A stretch of 64,000 nucleotides of DNA from UBA668 sp040081465 (GTDB lineage Bacteria; Actinomycetota; Acidimicrobiia; Acidimicrobiales; Ilumatobacteraceae). Location: assembly GCA_040081465.1 (NCBI GenBank), contig JBEBGL010000005.1, positions 1 through 64,000 of the forward strand. The letters are read 5' to 3'. A program made the translations under genes and the position numbers. The notes beneath the pieces are model-generated. The model worked only from the letters and a program-made list of their open reading frames with translations. It did no database searches and was not told where the DNA came from. This document shows positions 51,849-60,026 of this stretch, one piece after another. Each line of letters begins with the position of its first letter. Positions within the stretch are counted from its first letter, which is position 1.

Positions 51849-52082
51849 ATGTCTTACGGACGAGTAGTCCTCTCAGCAGTCCTGGCGATGTTCCTGTTTC
51901 TCTTCATCGCGGCCGACCTGGTGCTCTTTGGTGTGATTCCGCTCAACAGCGTGATCGTCACCATCTTGCCGCTGGTCGGTCTGGTGGTCGGAGCGCTTCT
52001 GGGCGTCATGGCGCGCAAGAAGCATTCCGGCGGCGAGTCACAGGCGCCGCCAGCACAATTTGCACCGCCCGCCGCGATCTAA
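51849..52082 (+). CDS. Small two-helix membrane protein, hypothetical
   Basis: 77 aa. Two transmembrane helices (about 5-28 and 36-58) then a Lys/His-rich and Pro/Gln/Ala-rich cytoplasmic tail. It follows the secreted protein directly (stop then ATG), so both are made from one transcript and may form a membrane pair. Family not recognised. Confidence 0.6.
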   Translation: MSYGRVVLSAVLAMFLFLFIAADLVLFGVIPLNSVIVTILPLVGLVVGALLGVMARKKHSGGESQAPPAQFAPPAAI

Positions 52083-52091
52083 ACCCCTCAC

Positions 52092-52107
52092 GGCTAGCGG
52101 GCTAGCG
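52092..52107. repeat. Tandem 8-bp repeat at aminotransferase 3' end
   Basis: GGCTAGCG at 52092-52099 and 52100-52107, then a partial third copy. The minus-strand stop (cta 52102-52104) lies in the second copy. Confidence 0.85.
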
Positions 52108-53313
52108 GGCTGCTGACGCTACAGCGTCGACCATGCGGTCGATCTGCGCGTCGGTAGTCACCAACGGCGGACAGAACACAAGCGCGTCGGTGTTGAGCGC
52201 GCGGCAGATCACGCCGTCGTGGAACATTGCGTCGCGAATCGCCATCGCGTTCTGATCCGGCCGCAGCGCGGCAGCCAACATCGCGCCCAAGCTGCGCACG
52301 TGGTCGATGATGCCGTCCTCGGCGAGCGAACGCAGCCCAGCCGAGAAGCGATCGCCGATGTGCTTGGCGCGTGCGACGAGTTCTTCGCGGCGGATGATCT
52401 CGAGGTTCTTCATCGCGGCGACGCACGCGGTCGCGTGACCCGAATAGGTGAACCCGTGACGCAGGAAAAAGTCGGGGTTCGACTCGAGAGCGGCGGTGGG
52501 CTTGGGCCCGATGAACACGCCACCAAGCGGTACGTAGCCGGACGTGACGCCCTTCGCGAACGTCGCCAGGTCGGGCTCGACTCCGAAGTGATGGGCAGCG
52601 AACCAACTGCCTAGGCGACCGAAACCGGTGATCACTTCATCGAAGACGAGGTATGCACCATGTTGGTCGCACAACTTGCGCAGACCCTGCAGGTAACCCT
52701 CTGGCGCGGGATAGATGCCGCCAGCACCTTGCACCGGCTCGACGATGATGGCGGCGACCTCGTTGCCGCGCTGCACAAATAGCGTTGCCATCGCCTCAAG
52801 ATCGTCGGCCGGAACCTGCACGACGTCGTCCACGAACGGCCCGAAGTTCTCTTTGTTCGGCGCGATGCCTTGCGCACTCGTTCCGCCGTACGCGGTGCCG
52901 TGAAAGCCGCGCGTCAGCGAGATGATTAGCTTGCGGTGGCCCTGGCCGGCTTGAACGTGGGCCATGCGGGAAAGCTTCATGGCGGTGTCGATCGCCTCGC
53001 TGCCCGAATCGGTGAAGAACACTCGCGCTCCGGGAATCGGACCGATCTCGCGCAACATCTCGGCGAGCTCCTCGGCCGGATCAGTGGTGAAGGGATCGAA
53101 GATTGAGTACGTCTCGAGCGTGGTGATCTGCGCGGCGATCGCGTCGGCCATCTCCTTGCGGCCATGCCCAATGGCGCAGTACCACAGGCTTGCCATGCCG
53201 TCGATCAGTTCCTTACCGTCGGCTGTGTAGAGCAGTGCACCTTCACCGCGTGCGATGCGCACGAACTCGGGGCGCGCTGGCTTTGCGAATGGGTGGAGTA
53301 GGGCCTTTGGCAT
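52102..53313 (-). CDS. Class III aminotransferase
   Basis: 403 aa PLP enzyme. GSEAIDTAMKLSR near 108-120, HGTAYGG near 145, VFDEVITGFGRLGSWFAAHHFGVEPDLATFAKGVTSG with PLP Lys254 (landmark residues only: DEVITGFGR, FAKG). Resembles omega-amino acid/taurine-pyruvate/beta-alanine transaminases rather than ArgD. ATG follows TAATGT by six bases. Upstream of YbaK on the other strand side; substrate unknown. Confidence 0.87.
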   Translation of the reverse strand: MPKALLHPFAKPARPEFVRIARGEGALLYTADGKELIDGMASLWYCAIGHGRKEMADAIAAQITTLETYSIFDPFTTDPAEELAEMLREIGPIPGARVFFTDSGSEAIDTAMKLSRMAHVQAGQGHRKLIISLTRGFHGTAYGGTSAQGIAPNKENFGPFVDDVVQVPADDLEAMATLFVQRGNEVAAIIVEPVQGAGGIYPAPEGYLQGLRKLCDQHGAYLVFDEVITGFGRLGSWFAAHHFGVEPDLATFAKGVTSGYVPLGGVFIGPKPTAALESNPDFFLRHGFTYSGHATACVAAMKNLEIIRREELVARAKHIGDRFSAGLRSLAEDGIIDHVRSLGAMLAAALRPDQNAMAIRDAMFHDGVICRALNTDALVFCPPLVTTDAQIDRMVDAVASAAR

Positions 53314-53347
53314 AGGCCGACATTACTAGCGCGACCCGAGTACAGGT

Positions 53348-53863
53348 CTAGCCAGATACGACAGCGGCCGCCAGTCCCTCGATCACCGTCACGTTTGGCA
53401 TCGCCAGCAGCGTCCGCGGTGGGCACAGCACCTTGATCGATCGGCTCCCTCCACCGAGGATCAACTGGTCGCGACGAGTGACTTCGCCGTCGACCCAAAT
53501 CGGAATAGTCGACGGCAGCGCGAATGGTGTGACGCCGCCGATCTGCATGCCTGTGATGGCAGCCGTGTCAGCGGCTGGCGCAAACGATGCCTTACGCACC
53601 TCGAGTCGTCGGCGAACGATGCCGTTGATATCGAGCCGAGTTGTCGCGAGCGCGATGCAAGCGACGAAAATCGGCGGGTCGGCCTTGCCAATTGCAACGA
53701 TCGTGTTGGCGCTGTTGTCTGGCGAGTATCCGTACGCCGCACAGAAGGCAGCGGTGTCGGCTAGATCGGGGTCGCAATCGACTATTTCGAACGGTTCACC
53801 ACTTGCGTTCAGCGCGGCTAACACGCGCGCCTCGATGTCGTCGGCTGCACTTTCGTTACTCAT
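53348..53863 (-). CDS. YbaK/EbsC family aminoacyl-tRNA deacylase
   Basis: 171 aa. The YbaK fold is seen in ANTIVAIGKADPPIFVACIALATTRLDI (catalytic Lys in GKAD) and GGVTPFALP followed by VDGEVTRRDQLILGGGSRSIKV. Members hydrolyse Cys-tRNA-Pro or act as free-standing ProX-type editing proteins. Convergent spacing of 35 bases with the aminotransferase gene upstream; shared transcription is unclear. Confidence 0.88.
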   Translation of the reverse strand: MSNESAADDIEARVLAALNASGEPFEIVDCDPDLADTAAFCAAYGYSPDNSANTIVAIGKADPPIFVACIALATTRLDINGIVRRRLEVRKASFAPAADTAAITGMQIGGVTPFALPSTIPIWVDGEVTRRDQLILGGGSRSIKVLCPPRTLLAMPNVTVIEGLAAAVVSG

Positions 53864-53904
53864 GACCTGAAGTCTGGCGCACGTGCCGTCGGTAGGCTCG
53901 CACT

Positions 53905-54597
53905 ATGCGACACAGCGAGGGCCACTTCGGGCATCGTGCCGGCTGGTTGCGGGCATCGGTGCTCGGCGCCAACGACGGCATCATCTCCACCGCTGCGTTG
54001 CTACTGGGCGTTGCCGCCGCCGACGCGACGCGCAACTCGATTCTGACTGCGGGCTTCGCCGGACTTGTTGCGGGCGCCGTCTCGATGGCACTCGGCGAGT
54101 ACGTGTCGGTGTCATCGCAGCGCGATTCCGAGCGCAGTGACATCGCGAAGGAAACGTGGGAGCTCGCGCACCAGGCCGATCATGAACTGGAAGAACTAAC
54201 GGCGATCTACCGAGCTAAGGGTCTCTCGCCGCAACTCGCGACAGAAGTGGCCGTGCAGCTCACCGAATTCGATGCGCTGACCACACATCTGCGCGACGAA
54301 CTTGGCATCTCACGCGACGAACTAGCGCGCCCTTTTCAAGCAGCCTGGTCTTCAGCGGCGGCGTTTACGGTTGGAGCACTGCTTCCACTGCTCGCCGCCG
54401 TGGCAGCGTCCGAATCGTTGCGAGTGCCGTTGATCGTCTCGCTTACTGTCGTTGCGCTCGTTGCGCTCGGGTATATAGGTGCGAGAGCCGGGGGAGCGTC
54501 ACCGTGGCGCCCAATCGTGCGCGTGGTCGGCGGCGGATTGCTAGCAATGGCGGCGACAAGCGGTGTGGGGTGGCTCTTCGGAAGCGTGATCTTGTGA
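53905..54597 (+). CDS. VIT1/CCC1 family iron/manganese transporter
   Basis: 230 aa with five membrane helices. GWLRASVLGANDGIISTAALLLGVAAA and AGAVSMALGEYVSVSSQRDSE (landmarks NDGIIST, ALGEYVS) are the helix 1-2 signatures; the acidic cytoplasmic domain EEHELEELTAIYRAKG-type (observed HELEELTAIYRAKG) binds metal before helices 3-5. Exports Fe2+ or Mn2+. ATG follows TAGGCT by six bases. Confidence 0.92.
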   Translation: MRHSEGHFGHRAGWLRASVLGANDGIISTAALLLGVAAADATRNSILTAGFAGLVAGAVSMALGEYVSVSSQRDSERSDIAKETWELAHQADHELEELTAIYRAKGLSPQLATEVAVQLTEFDALTTHLRDELGISRDELARPFQAAWSSAAAFTVGALLPLLAAVAASESLRVPLIVSLTVVALVALGYIGARAGGASPWRPIVRVVGGGLLAMAATSGVGWLFGSVIL

Positions 54598-54622
54598 CCG
54601 CCAGTTCGGTCAGCGCGATCGC

Positions 54623-55936
54623 ATGAGCGACAGTTTCGACGCTGTCGTAATCGGGGCAGGGGTTATCGGCGCATCCGTCGCGCTCGAGCTAGCGCGCGGT
54701 GGACGTTCGGTCGTCGTTGTCGATAAGGGTCCGTCTGCGGGAGCGGGTTCGACAAGTTCATCAGTCTCGATCATTCGCTTCAGCTATTCCACGCTCGACT
54801 CGGTTGTCACCGCATGGGAGGCCGCAGCCATGTGGCACGACTGGCCAGGCCATCTAGGCGCGGTCGATCCGGACGGAATGGCACGGTTCATTCGTACCGG
54901 CATGTGCATCTTCAATACACCCGACGCCAACACTGATCGCGTTCGGCGGCTGTGGGACGAGGTAGGCATTGCGTATTCCATCGCCGACGTCAACGCGCTC
55001 AACGAGCTGCTGCCAGGCGTCGATCTTGGTGCTTACTTTCCCCCGAAGCGCATCGACGATCCTGCATTCGCCGAAGAAGCCGCAACTCGGTTGACTGCGC
55101 TAGTCGAGCTGCAGTCAGGCTTCATCGACGATCCGAAGTTGGCGGCTTGCAACCTCGCGTTCGCCGCCAGACAGCACGGCGCGCAGTTTCGTTTCAACCA
55201 GCAGGTCGTCGCGATTGATCGCGATGTTGTGCACGGAAGCGTTCGTGTGTCGGGCGTGACACTGGCTGGTGGCGAACAGATCACCGCCCCAGTAGTCGTC
55301 AACGTCGGCGGCCCGCATTCCAGTCTCATCAACAAGTTCGCTGGTGTCGCCGATGGCATGCGGATTGGCAACAGGCCGTTGCGCCAAGAAGTGTTCACTG
55401 TGGGCGCGCCAGCCGGGCTGCGTTTAGAAGACGGTGTGCCCGCTGTTGCCGACCTAGATCTCGGTCAGTACATCCGCCCGCAACCGGGCGGCACATGGTT
55501 GGTCGGTGGCACTGAACCCGCGTGCGACGACCTTCATTGGGTCGACGACCCCGACAACTTCGACGAGTACCCGACCGTCGACCAGTTCGAGATTTCGATG
55601 ATGCGGTTGGCGCGCAGAGTGCCCGAGTTTGGTGTGCCGCACCGCCCCGTTGGTCTGGCTGCGTTGTACGACGTAGCCGACGACTGGGTGCCGATCTACG
55701 ACAAGAGCGATCTACCTGGCTTCTTCATGGCTTGTGGTACTAGTGGCAACCAGTTCAAGAATGCGCCGATCGCCGGTCAGTTCATGCGCGACATCATCGA
55801 TGCCGAGCAGGCGGGTGTCGACCACGACGAACAACCAGTTCAGTTTCAGGGGCAGCGCACCGGACGGTCGATCAACCTTGGCGCCTTCTCGCGCCGCAGG
55901 GAGAAGGCCGAAACCTCCGGCACCGTGATGGGCTGA
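54623..55936 (+). CDS. FAD-dependent amine/amino acid oxidase (DAO family)
   Basis: 437 aa. FDAVVIGAGVIGASVALELARGG (landmarks GAGVIGASVA) binds FAD; the DAO fold continues with NVGGPHS and PVGLAALYDVADDWVPIYD, similar to sarcosine/dimethylglycine/glycine-betaine-pathway oxidases, without the folate-binding extension of dimethylglycine dehydrogenase. Likely oxidises an N-methyl amine or amino acid. First gene of the redox cluster reaching 61544. Confidence 0.85.
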   Translation: MSDSFDAVVIGAGVIGASVALELARGGRSVVVVDKGPSAGAGSTSSSVSIIRFSYSTLDSVVTAWEAAAMWHDWPGHLGAVDPDGMARFIRTGMCIFNTPDANTDRVRRLWDEVGIAYSIADVNALNELLPGVDLGAYFPPKRIDDPAFAEEAATRLTALVELQSGFIDDPKLAACNLAFAARQHGAQFRFNQQVVAIDRDVVHGSVRVSGVTLAGGEQITAPVVVNVGGPHSSLINKFAGVADGMRIGNRPLRQEVFTVGAPAGLRLEDGVPAVADLDLGQYIRPQPGGTWLVGGTEPACDDLHWVDDPDNFDEYPTVDQFEISMMRLARRVPEFGVPHRPVGLAALYDVADDWVPIYDKSDLPGFFMACGTSGNQFKNAPIAGQFMRDIIDAEQAGVDHDEQPVQFQGQRTGRSINLGAFSRRREKAETSGTVMG

Positions 55937-55966
55937 TCGACTGATCGGTGCGCGACACTTGCTGCA

Positions 55967-56179
55967 ATGAGGGTTCGACTCGATAACGACGCTTGCCATG
56001 GCCACCAGATGTGTGCCATCGCCGCGCCCGAGCTTTTCGGCAGCGACGAGATCGGTAATGCGGTGCTGCTGATTGAGGGCGACCTTCCCATCGAACTAGA
56101 AGTCAAAGCTCGCCGTGCCGAAGGCAATTGCCCCGAACGAGCCATCACCATCCACACCGAACCGGAAGTAGTCCCATGA
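55967..56179 (+). CDS. Small 3Fe-4S-type ferredoxin
   Basis: 70 aa. CHGHQMC and NCPERA give the Cx2Hx2C...CP pattern in which the usual second Cys of the cluster is His, as in mycobacterial P450 ferredoxins, so a 3Fe-4S (or His-ligated) cluster is likely. Overlaps the P450 start by four bases (ATGA), so it is almost certainly that enzyme's electron donor. Confidence 0.88.
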   Translation: MRVRLDNDACHGHQMCAIAAPELFGSDEIGNAVLLIEGDLPIELEVKARRAEGNCPERAITIHTEPEVVP

Positions 56180-57372
56180 CAACGGTCGACCCGCACACCG
56201 ACTACGACATCTTCGACCGCGACTTCATTCTCGATCCGTTTCCGGTGATGGACGAGATCCGCGAGTCCGAGTGTCCGATAGCGCACACGGAACGCTGGAG
56301 CGGTTCGTGGCTGCCCACCCGTTATGACGACATCGTGGCGATCGCACAAGAGCACGACGTGTTCACTTCGCGGATGATCCTCGTCACGCCGCCGCCTATG
56401 GCGCAGGCCGAGGGCGCTTACGCAGCCGTTGCCGCACCACCAATCACCAGCGACCCACCCGAGCACCATTGGCACCGCCGATTGATTCTTCCCTTCTTTG
56501 CACCGCAGGCGGTCGCGAAGTACGAGCAAGGTACGCGCGACCTCTGCAATCAACTGATCGACGGCTTTATCGACAGTGGCACGGCAGACGCCGCCGCCGA
56601 CTACGCACAACAGATCCCGGTGCGCGTCATTGCCACGATGCTTGGCGTTCCCACAGACATGTCCGACGAGTTCACGTCGTGGGTACGCGGAGTTCTAGAG
56701 GTCGGACTCACCGACCCGAAGGTGCGGCTGGAATCGCGGATGAAGATCTTGGACTACTTCCGTGTGCAGATTGATGACCGCAAGGCCAATCCGCGTGAAG
56801 ACGATCTGATTACCACTCTGTTGAACAGCGAAGTAGATGGGCAGAAGGTGCCGGAGCATTACGTCCATGGCGTTTGCAACCTGATGCTGATCGCCGGAGT
56901 CGACACGACTTGGTCGTCAATCGGCGCGTCGCTATGGCATCTCGCGCAACACCCCGAACACTGTGCGCAATTGCGTGCCGATCCCGAGCTATGGCCGACC
57001 GCGGTCGAGGAACTGCTGCGCGCATACGCACCGGTGACGATGGCGCGGATGGTGGATCGCGACATCGAGTTCCAGGGCTGTCCGATGCGCGAAGGCGACC
57101 GCATATTGATGTCTTTCCCCGCCGCCAATCGCGATCCGCGTCAGTTCGAGAACCCCGATCAGGTGATTCTCGACCGCGAACACAATCGCCATGTCGCTTT
57201 CGGTGCAGGCATCCACCGTTGCGCCGGCTCGAACTTGGCTCGACTCGAACTTCGTGTCGCACTCCAAACGTGGCTCGCACGAATTCCAGAGTTCCACCTG
57301 GTCGACCCGGCGGAAGTCACGTGGGCAGGCGGTCAAGTGCGCGGACCGCGCAAGTGCGCGGTCGTGTTCTAG
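56176..57372 (+). CDS. Cytochrome P450
   Basis: 398 aa, no membrane anchor, so a class I bacterial P450. I-helix oxygen motif AGVDTTWSS near 238-246, K-helix EELLR near 280-284 (ExxR type), and heme loop FGAGIHRCAGSNLA with Cys349. HCxSxxxIHxP-type start absent, PPEHHWHRRLILPFF gives the C-helix His. Electrons come from the overlapping ferredoxin gene. Substrate unknown; the GHxHF-like start resembles CYP families active on terpenes and steroids. Confidence 0.93.
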   Translation: MTTVDPHTDYDIFDRDFILDPFPVMDEIRESECPIAHTERWSGSWLPTRYDDIVAIAQEHDVFTSRMILVTPPPMAQAEGAYAAVAAPPITSDPPEHHWHRRLILPFFAPQAVAKYEQGTRDLCNQLIDGFIDSGTADAAADYAQQIPVRVIATMLGVPTDMSDEFTSWVRGVLEVGLTDPKVRLESRMKILDYFRVQIDDRKANPREDDLITTLLNSEVDGQKVPEHYVHGVCNLMLIAGVDTTWSSIGASLWHLAQHPEHCAQLRADPELWPTAVEELLRAYAPVTMARMVDRDIEFQGCPMREGDRILMSFPAANRDPRQFENPDQVILDREHNRHVAFGAGIHRCAGSNLARLELRVALQTWLARIPEFHLVDPAEVTWAGGQVRGPRKCAVVF

Positions 57373-57396
57373 GACGTGTTCTAGATGGCGTTCTAG
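57363..57396. repeat. Short tandem repeat of a stop-codon segment
   Basis: CGTGTTCTAG at 57363-57372 and 57375-57384, then GCGTTCTAG at 57388-57396. The first copy ends the P450 and the last provides the minus-strand stop of the convergent flavoprotein. Confidence 0.9.
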
Positions 57397-59387
57397 AGAC
57401 TCATCGCGAGTACACGCGCTTCGTAGATCGCGTGTACCGCCGAGCGCGCGGCCACGACATCGCCCACCGTATGTAGGTCGTAACCGTCGACACCTTTGGC
57501 AACCAGCTCGTCAAGCAGTTCAGTTGCCGGTGTGTTGGTGGTAGCGAGCACTAGTGCGTCTGCCTCGATCGTCCGCTCGCTGCCGTCAAGCGAACTCCGC
57601 ACGATTGCTGCGGTACCTGTCCACCCAACGATCGCCGACTCGATGTGCCACGTGACCCCGAGCCTCGCCAACCGCGAGCGCAGTTCGAAGTCGCCTGCCG
57701 TGCGTTGCACAGCCGCGCCGACCATGGCGTGCGGGGTCACAATCGTCACGGTGTGCCCCCAGTCCGCTAAGTGCCACGCAGTGCCTCCGCCTCGCCAATC
57801 GCCCATCTCGTCGAGAATGATCACACGGTTGCCGAGTGTCGCCCGCTTCGCCATTACGTCCTCGATCGCCCACACATTGGTTTGGTGCACGCCGGGGAGT
57901 TCCGCGACCAACGGAAGCCGGCGCTGGAAACCCGTACGCGTCGGACGGGCACCCGTCGCTATCACGACGATGTCGGCACCTGTCGACGCAACATCGCTCG
58001 CGCTCATCGGGCTGTCGGTCTGCACCGTGACACCGAGTCGCTGAAGTTCGCGCTCGTACCAAGCCAACAGGTCGGTGATTTGCGATCGGTGTGGTTGGCG
58101 GCCAGCAAGCCGGAACGCGCCGCCCAGCTCGGGTTCGGCCTCGACAAGGGACACGCGGTGACCACGCTCGGCTGCGACCCGGGCCGTCTCTAAGCCTGCC
58201 GGTCCACCACCAACGACCAAGACGTCGCGAGGTTGTGCGGTGCGCCGAGTCGTGTCGCCGCCCCACTCGAACTCGCGCCCGACAGACGGATTGACCAGGC
58301 ACGAAATCCAGTAGTCGCGCGACCGGCGTCCCCAACACATCTGATTGCACGAGATGCACTCGCGCACTTCCTCGGCGCGCCCCGTAAGCGCCTTGTTTGC
58401 AAGGTGCGGATCGGCGATCTGCCCACGCACGATGCTGACCATGTCGGCGTATCCGTTGGCCACGGCAGCCTCGGCGTTCGCCGCCGTACGCACGTGGCTC
58501 TCGGCCTGCACCTTTGCGTGTCGCACGACCTGCTTCAACCGTTCGGCATAGGGGATACCGAGATTGTTCGGCTGCTGATATGTGGGGATGATCTTGTCGA
58601 AGCTGAAGTAGCTGCCGGTGCCGCAGGTGACGTAATCCATCAACTGGCGTTCGTCGTGCCACGCAACGATTTCGCATAGCTCGTCGATCTGCAACGCCGC
58701 GGCGACGCCTTCGTCGATGCTGACCGCCAACCCGATCACGAACTGGTCGCCGACGCGCTCGCGGATGCGTCGCATGATCTCGTGCGAGAAACGCATGCGG
58801 TTCTCGAACGATCCACCCCATTGATCGTCGCGTCGGTTCGACCAACCGAGCCAGAACTGATCGATCAAAGCGTTGTAGGCGGCGAACAGTTCAATCCCAT
58901 CGAACCCACACCGCTTGGCGCGATCGGCAGCATCAACAAAGCCAGCGATGATCTCCTCGATCTCGGCTTCAGTCATCTGGTGGCTGCCTTCGTTGTCGTG
59001 ATACGAGGGCAATCCAGAAGGCGACCACGATGGCTGGTAGCTGTTGTCGAAGTCGCCGTGCTGGCCGACGTGGTACAGCTGGTGAATCATCACCGCGCCC
59101 TGCGCGTGGCACGCATCGGTGATCGCGCGGAAACCAGGAATCACGGCGTCGTCGCCATGGCGGAAGTTTCCGCGGGTCAGCACGGCGGTCGCGTGCACCG
59201 GCATCGGCTCGACGACGATCATCGCCGCGCCACCGCGCGCACGCTCGAGGTAGTAGCCGAGATGACGTTCGCCGGGCAGGCCACCCTCGCTCATGTTCGA
59301 CGTGTGGGCACCGAACACAATGCGGTTGCGCAGCGTGACGTGGCGAAGCTTTAACGGCTGCGCGAGATGGGTGGGTGTCACCGACAT
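57393..59387 (-). CDS. OYE-type NADH:flavin oxidoreductase with 4Fe-4S cluster (N-demethylase-like)
   Basis: 664 aa, three parts: OYE/TMADH TIM barrel (1-345), 4Fe-4S segment with cysteines CISCNQMCW near 347-355 and SCLVNP a dozen residues on, then FAD/NAD domains (VLVVGGGPAGLETARV near 391-406). Instead of the HGY motif of 2,4-dienoyl-CoA reductases, the barrel has FAAYNALIDQFWLGWSNRRDD, closer to N-methylproline/stachydrine and TMADH-type demethylases. ATG follows TATCCT by eight bases. Confidence 0.83.
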   Translation of the reverse strand: MSVTPTHLAQPLKLRHVTLRNRIVFGAHTSNMSEGGLPGERHLGYYLERARGGAAMIVVEPMPVHATAVLTRGNFRHGDDAVIPGFRAITDACHAQGAVMIHQLYHVGQHGDFDNSYQPSWSPSGLPSYHDNEGSHQMTEAEIEEIIAGFVDAADRAKRCGFDGIELFAAYNALIDQFWLGWSNRRDDQWGGSFENRMRFSHEIMRRIRERVGDQFVIGLAVSIDEGVAAALQIDELCEIVAWHDERQLMDYVTCGTGSYFSFDKIIPTYQQPNNLGIPYAERLKQVVRHAKVQAESHVRTAANAEAAVANGYADMVSIVRGQIADPHLANKALTGRAEEVRECISCNQMCWGRRSRDYWISCLVNPSVGREFEWGGDTTRRTAQPRDVLVVGGGPAGLETARVAAERGHRVSLVEAEPELGGAFRLAGRQPHRSQITDLLAWYERELQRLGVTVQTDSPMSASDVASTGADIVVIATGARPTRTGFQRRLPLVAELPGVHQTNVWAIEDVMAKRATLGNRVIILDEMGDWRGGGTAWHLADWGHTVTIVTPHAMVGAAVQRTAGDFELRSRLARLGVTWHIESAIVGWTGTAAIVRSSLDGSERTIEADALVLATTNTPATELLDELVAKGVDGYDLHTVGDVVAARSAVHAIYEARVLAMSL

Positions 59388-59405
59388 CGAGTGGCAGGAT
59401 AGAGC

Positions 59406-60026
59406 GTGGACGAGGACCGGCTGCGATGGATCTACTCGGCGACAAACGACGTCGAGCTACGCGAGCGCTATCAGGTGTGGGCCGCCGAATACGACGCCGA
59501 CCTGGCGGGAATGGGGTGGCGAGCGCCTTGGGCATGTGCCGAGCGTGCGCTTCATCACGCCGGCGTTGAGGCTCGAATTCTCGACGCCGGATGCGGCACC
59601 GGGCTTGTCGGTCTTGCCCTCCACGAGCTGGGCGTGCGGCGCATAGTCGGCTTCGACTTGTCGCCAGCCATGATCGAAATCGCCCGCGCGCGCAACATTT
59701 ACGAGTCTGTGGTTGAGGGTTCGCTGCTCGAGCCGCTGCCGTTCGAACGCGACGCTTTCGATGCGGTGGTTTCGGTCGGCGTCTTCACGCACGGCCACGT
59801 CGGGCCGGCGGGGCTGGCTGGCTTGGCGAAGGTGATTCGCGCCGGTGGACACCTGACGATGACGTTTCGCGACGACACGATCGACGCGCTCGGGCACGGC
59901 GCGGAGCTTCGCCGGCTTGTGGGCGAGGGAATCATCACGCTGGTCGACCGCACAGAACCCGAGCCGTTGATCCTGGAAGGTGGCGTTGGCGCCGACATGC
60001 GCGTGTGGACCTGGGAGGTCTCGTGA
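59406..60026 (+). CDS. Class I SAM-dependent methyltransferase
   Basis: 206 aa, GTG start, divergent from the flavoprotein with 18 bases between starts. LDAGCGTGLVGLALHELGV near 59-77 is motif I; VGFDLSPAMIEIAR motif II; DAVVSVGVFTHGHV the post-I acidic motif; PGGxL-like IRAGGHLTMTF. Substrate unknown (small molecule most likely). It overlaps the second P450 by four bases (GTGA), so the two act together. Confidence 0.86.
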   Translation: MDEDRLRWIYSATNDVELRERYQVWAAEYDADLAGMGWRAPWACAERALHHAGVEARILDAGCGTGLVGLALHELGVRRIVGFDLSPAMIEIARARNIYESVVEGSLLEPLPFERDAFDAVVSVGVFTHGHVGPAGLAGLAKVIRAGGHLTMTFRDDTIDALGHGAELRRLVGEGIITLVDRTEPEPLILEGGVGADMRVWTWEVS

